Assembly: GCF_000397205.1 (NCBI RefSeq)
Contig: NC_021237.1
Coordinates: 3,907,001-3,971,000 of the forward strand
Reading direction: 5' to 3'
DNA: 64,000 nt
From: Pseudomonas protegens CHA0
GTDB lineage: Bacteria; Pseudomonadota; Gammaproteobacteria; Pseudomonadales; Pseudomonadaceae
Positions 63,630 through 64,000 of the stretch are shown piece by piece. A model generated the notes under the pieces. That model was given only the letters and a program-made list of their open reading frames with translations, ran no database searches and had not been told where the DNA came from. Positions within the stretch are counted from its first letter, which is position 1, and each line of letters starts with the position of its first letter. A program made the translations under genes and the position numbers.

Positions 63630-64000
63630 TCACGGCCGGCTATACACCTCACGCCCGGCAAAGTAGGTCTTGAGCACCTGGGTTTGCGCCAGTTGCTCCT
63701 GGGGCACCTGGAACACATCGCGGTCAAGAACGATCAGGTCGGCCTGCTTGCCCGGGGCCAGGCTGCCGATCTGCTGCTCCAGGCCAATGGCCCGCGCGGC
63801 GTTGCGGGTGTAGGCGTAGAACATGGTTTCCCGGTCGATGCCTTCGTCCTTGTTCAACACGCCCTTGGGCCCCTTGCGGCTGATGGCCTGGGCGATGGCC
63901 TTCCAGGGTTCCGGGGTGCTTACCGGCCAGTCGCTGGCCCCGGCGATGGTGGCGCCGTTCTTCAGCAGCGAGCGGGCCGGGTACATGAACTGGAACTGCA
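63630..64000 (-). CDS. Amidohydrolase (YtcJ-like), C-terminal part
   Basis: The last 120 or so residues of a metal-dependent amidohydrolase; the open frame runs past the window edge, so the start is not visible. GASDWPVSTPEPW holds the conserved late Asp metal ligand of the family. The C-terminal GSLAPGKQADLIVLDRDVF is the typical return of the composite beta domain. Substrate cannot be told from this part. It is followed by a clear terminator. Confidence 0.8.
   Translation of the reverse strand, partial: QFQFMYPARSLLKNGATIAGASDWPVSTPEPWKAIAQAISRKGPKGVLNKDEGIDRETMFYAYTRNAARAIGLEQQIGSLAPGKQADLIVLDRDVFQVPQEQLAQTQVLKTYFAGREVYSRP

Overview
The window is a GC-rich chromosomal stretch from a fluorescent Pseudomonas, most likely a P. 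protegens-type strain. The pointer is the siderophore locus: PchE lacks the domain inserted in the P. aeruginosa enzyme, and PchK and a fetABCDEF operon are present. That combination is known for enantio-pyochelin producers (Pf-5/CHA0 group). REP elements, AAHS-family transporters, OprD porins and Hfq/Crc-type A-rich leaders also fit Pseudomonas.

Region 1 (1-26.5 kb) is an aromatic-acid catabolic island. vanAB with the GntR repressor VanR demethylates vanillate to protocatechuate. An OprD porin, an aromatic aldehyde dehydrogenase, a ketopantoate-reductase-family dehydrogenase, an AAHS transporter and benzoylformate decarboxylase (mdlC) next to a LysR regulator look like a mandelate-type branch that would deliver benzoate or vanillate. 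A vanK-like transporter carries VanR operators. The minus-strand run ech, vdh, fcs, thiolase, acyl-CoA dehydrogenase converts ferulate through feruloyl-CoA and vanillin to vanillate. It is faced by a MarR regulator (FerR type) and followed by a second OprD porin and a second aromatic-acid transporter. VanR boxes, PcaR-like boxes and Crc/Hfq motifs recur across the island, suggesting substrate, downstream-product and catabolite control of one regulon. A quinone-reductase-like protein and a MarR-GNAT fusion close the region.

Region 2 (26.6-32.7 kb) holds a Fur-box-preceded ECF sigma factor, FecR-type anti-sigma and TonB receptor with a signalling domain, then an alpha/beta hydrolase. Next come a probable orphan immunity gene, a truncated duplicate of the hydrolase 3' end and a cluster of REP elements.

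Region 3 (32.7-59.2 kb) is the complete enantio-pyochelin locus. The minus-strand operon pchDHIEFKCBA makes salicylate (PchA, PchB), activates it (PchD) and builds the two thiazoline/thiazolidine rings (PchE, PchF, PchK, with editing thioesterase PchC). PchHI is an ABC exporter-type pair. Divergent pchR (AraC activator) is followed by fetABCDEF for uptake. Nearly all junctions are stop/start overlaps.

Region 4 (59.2-64 kb) contains a sotB-type efflux protein, a TetR regulator, an epoxide-hydrolase-like protein, a sugar-phosphate isomerase-like protein behind a perfect inverted repeat, and the C-terminal part of an amidohydrolase cut by the window end. No rRNA, tRNA, CRISPR array or transposase was seen.
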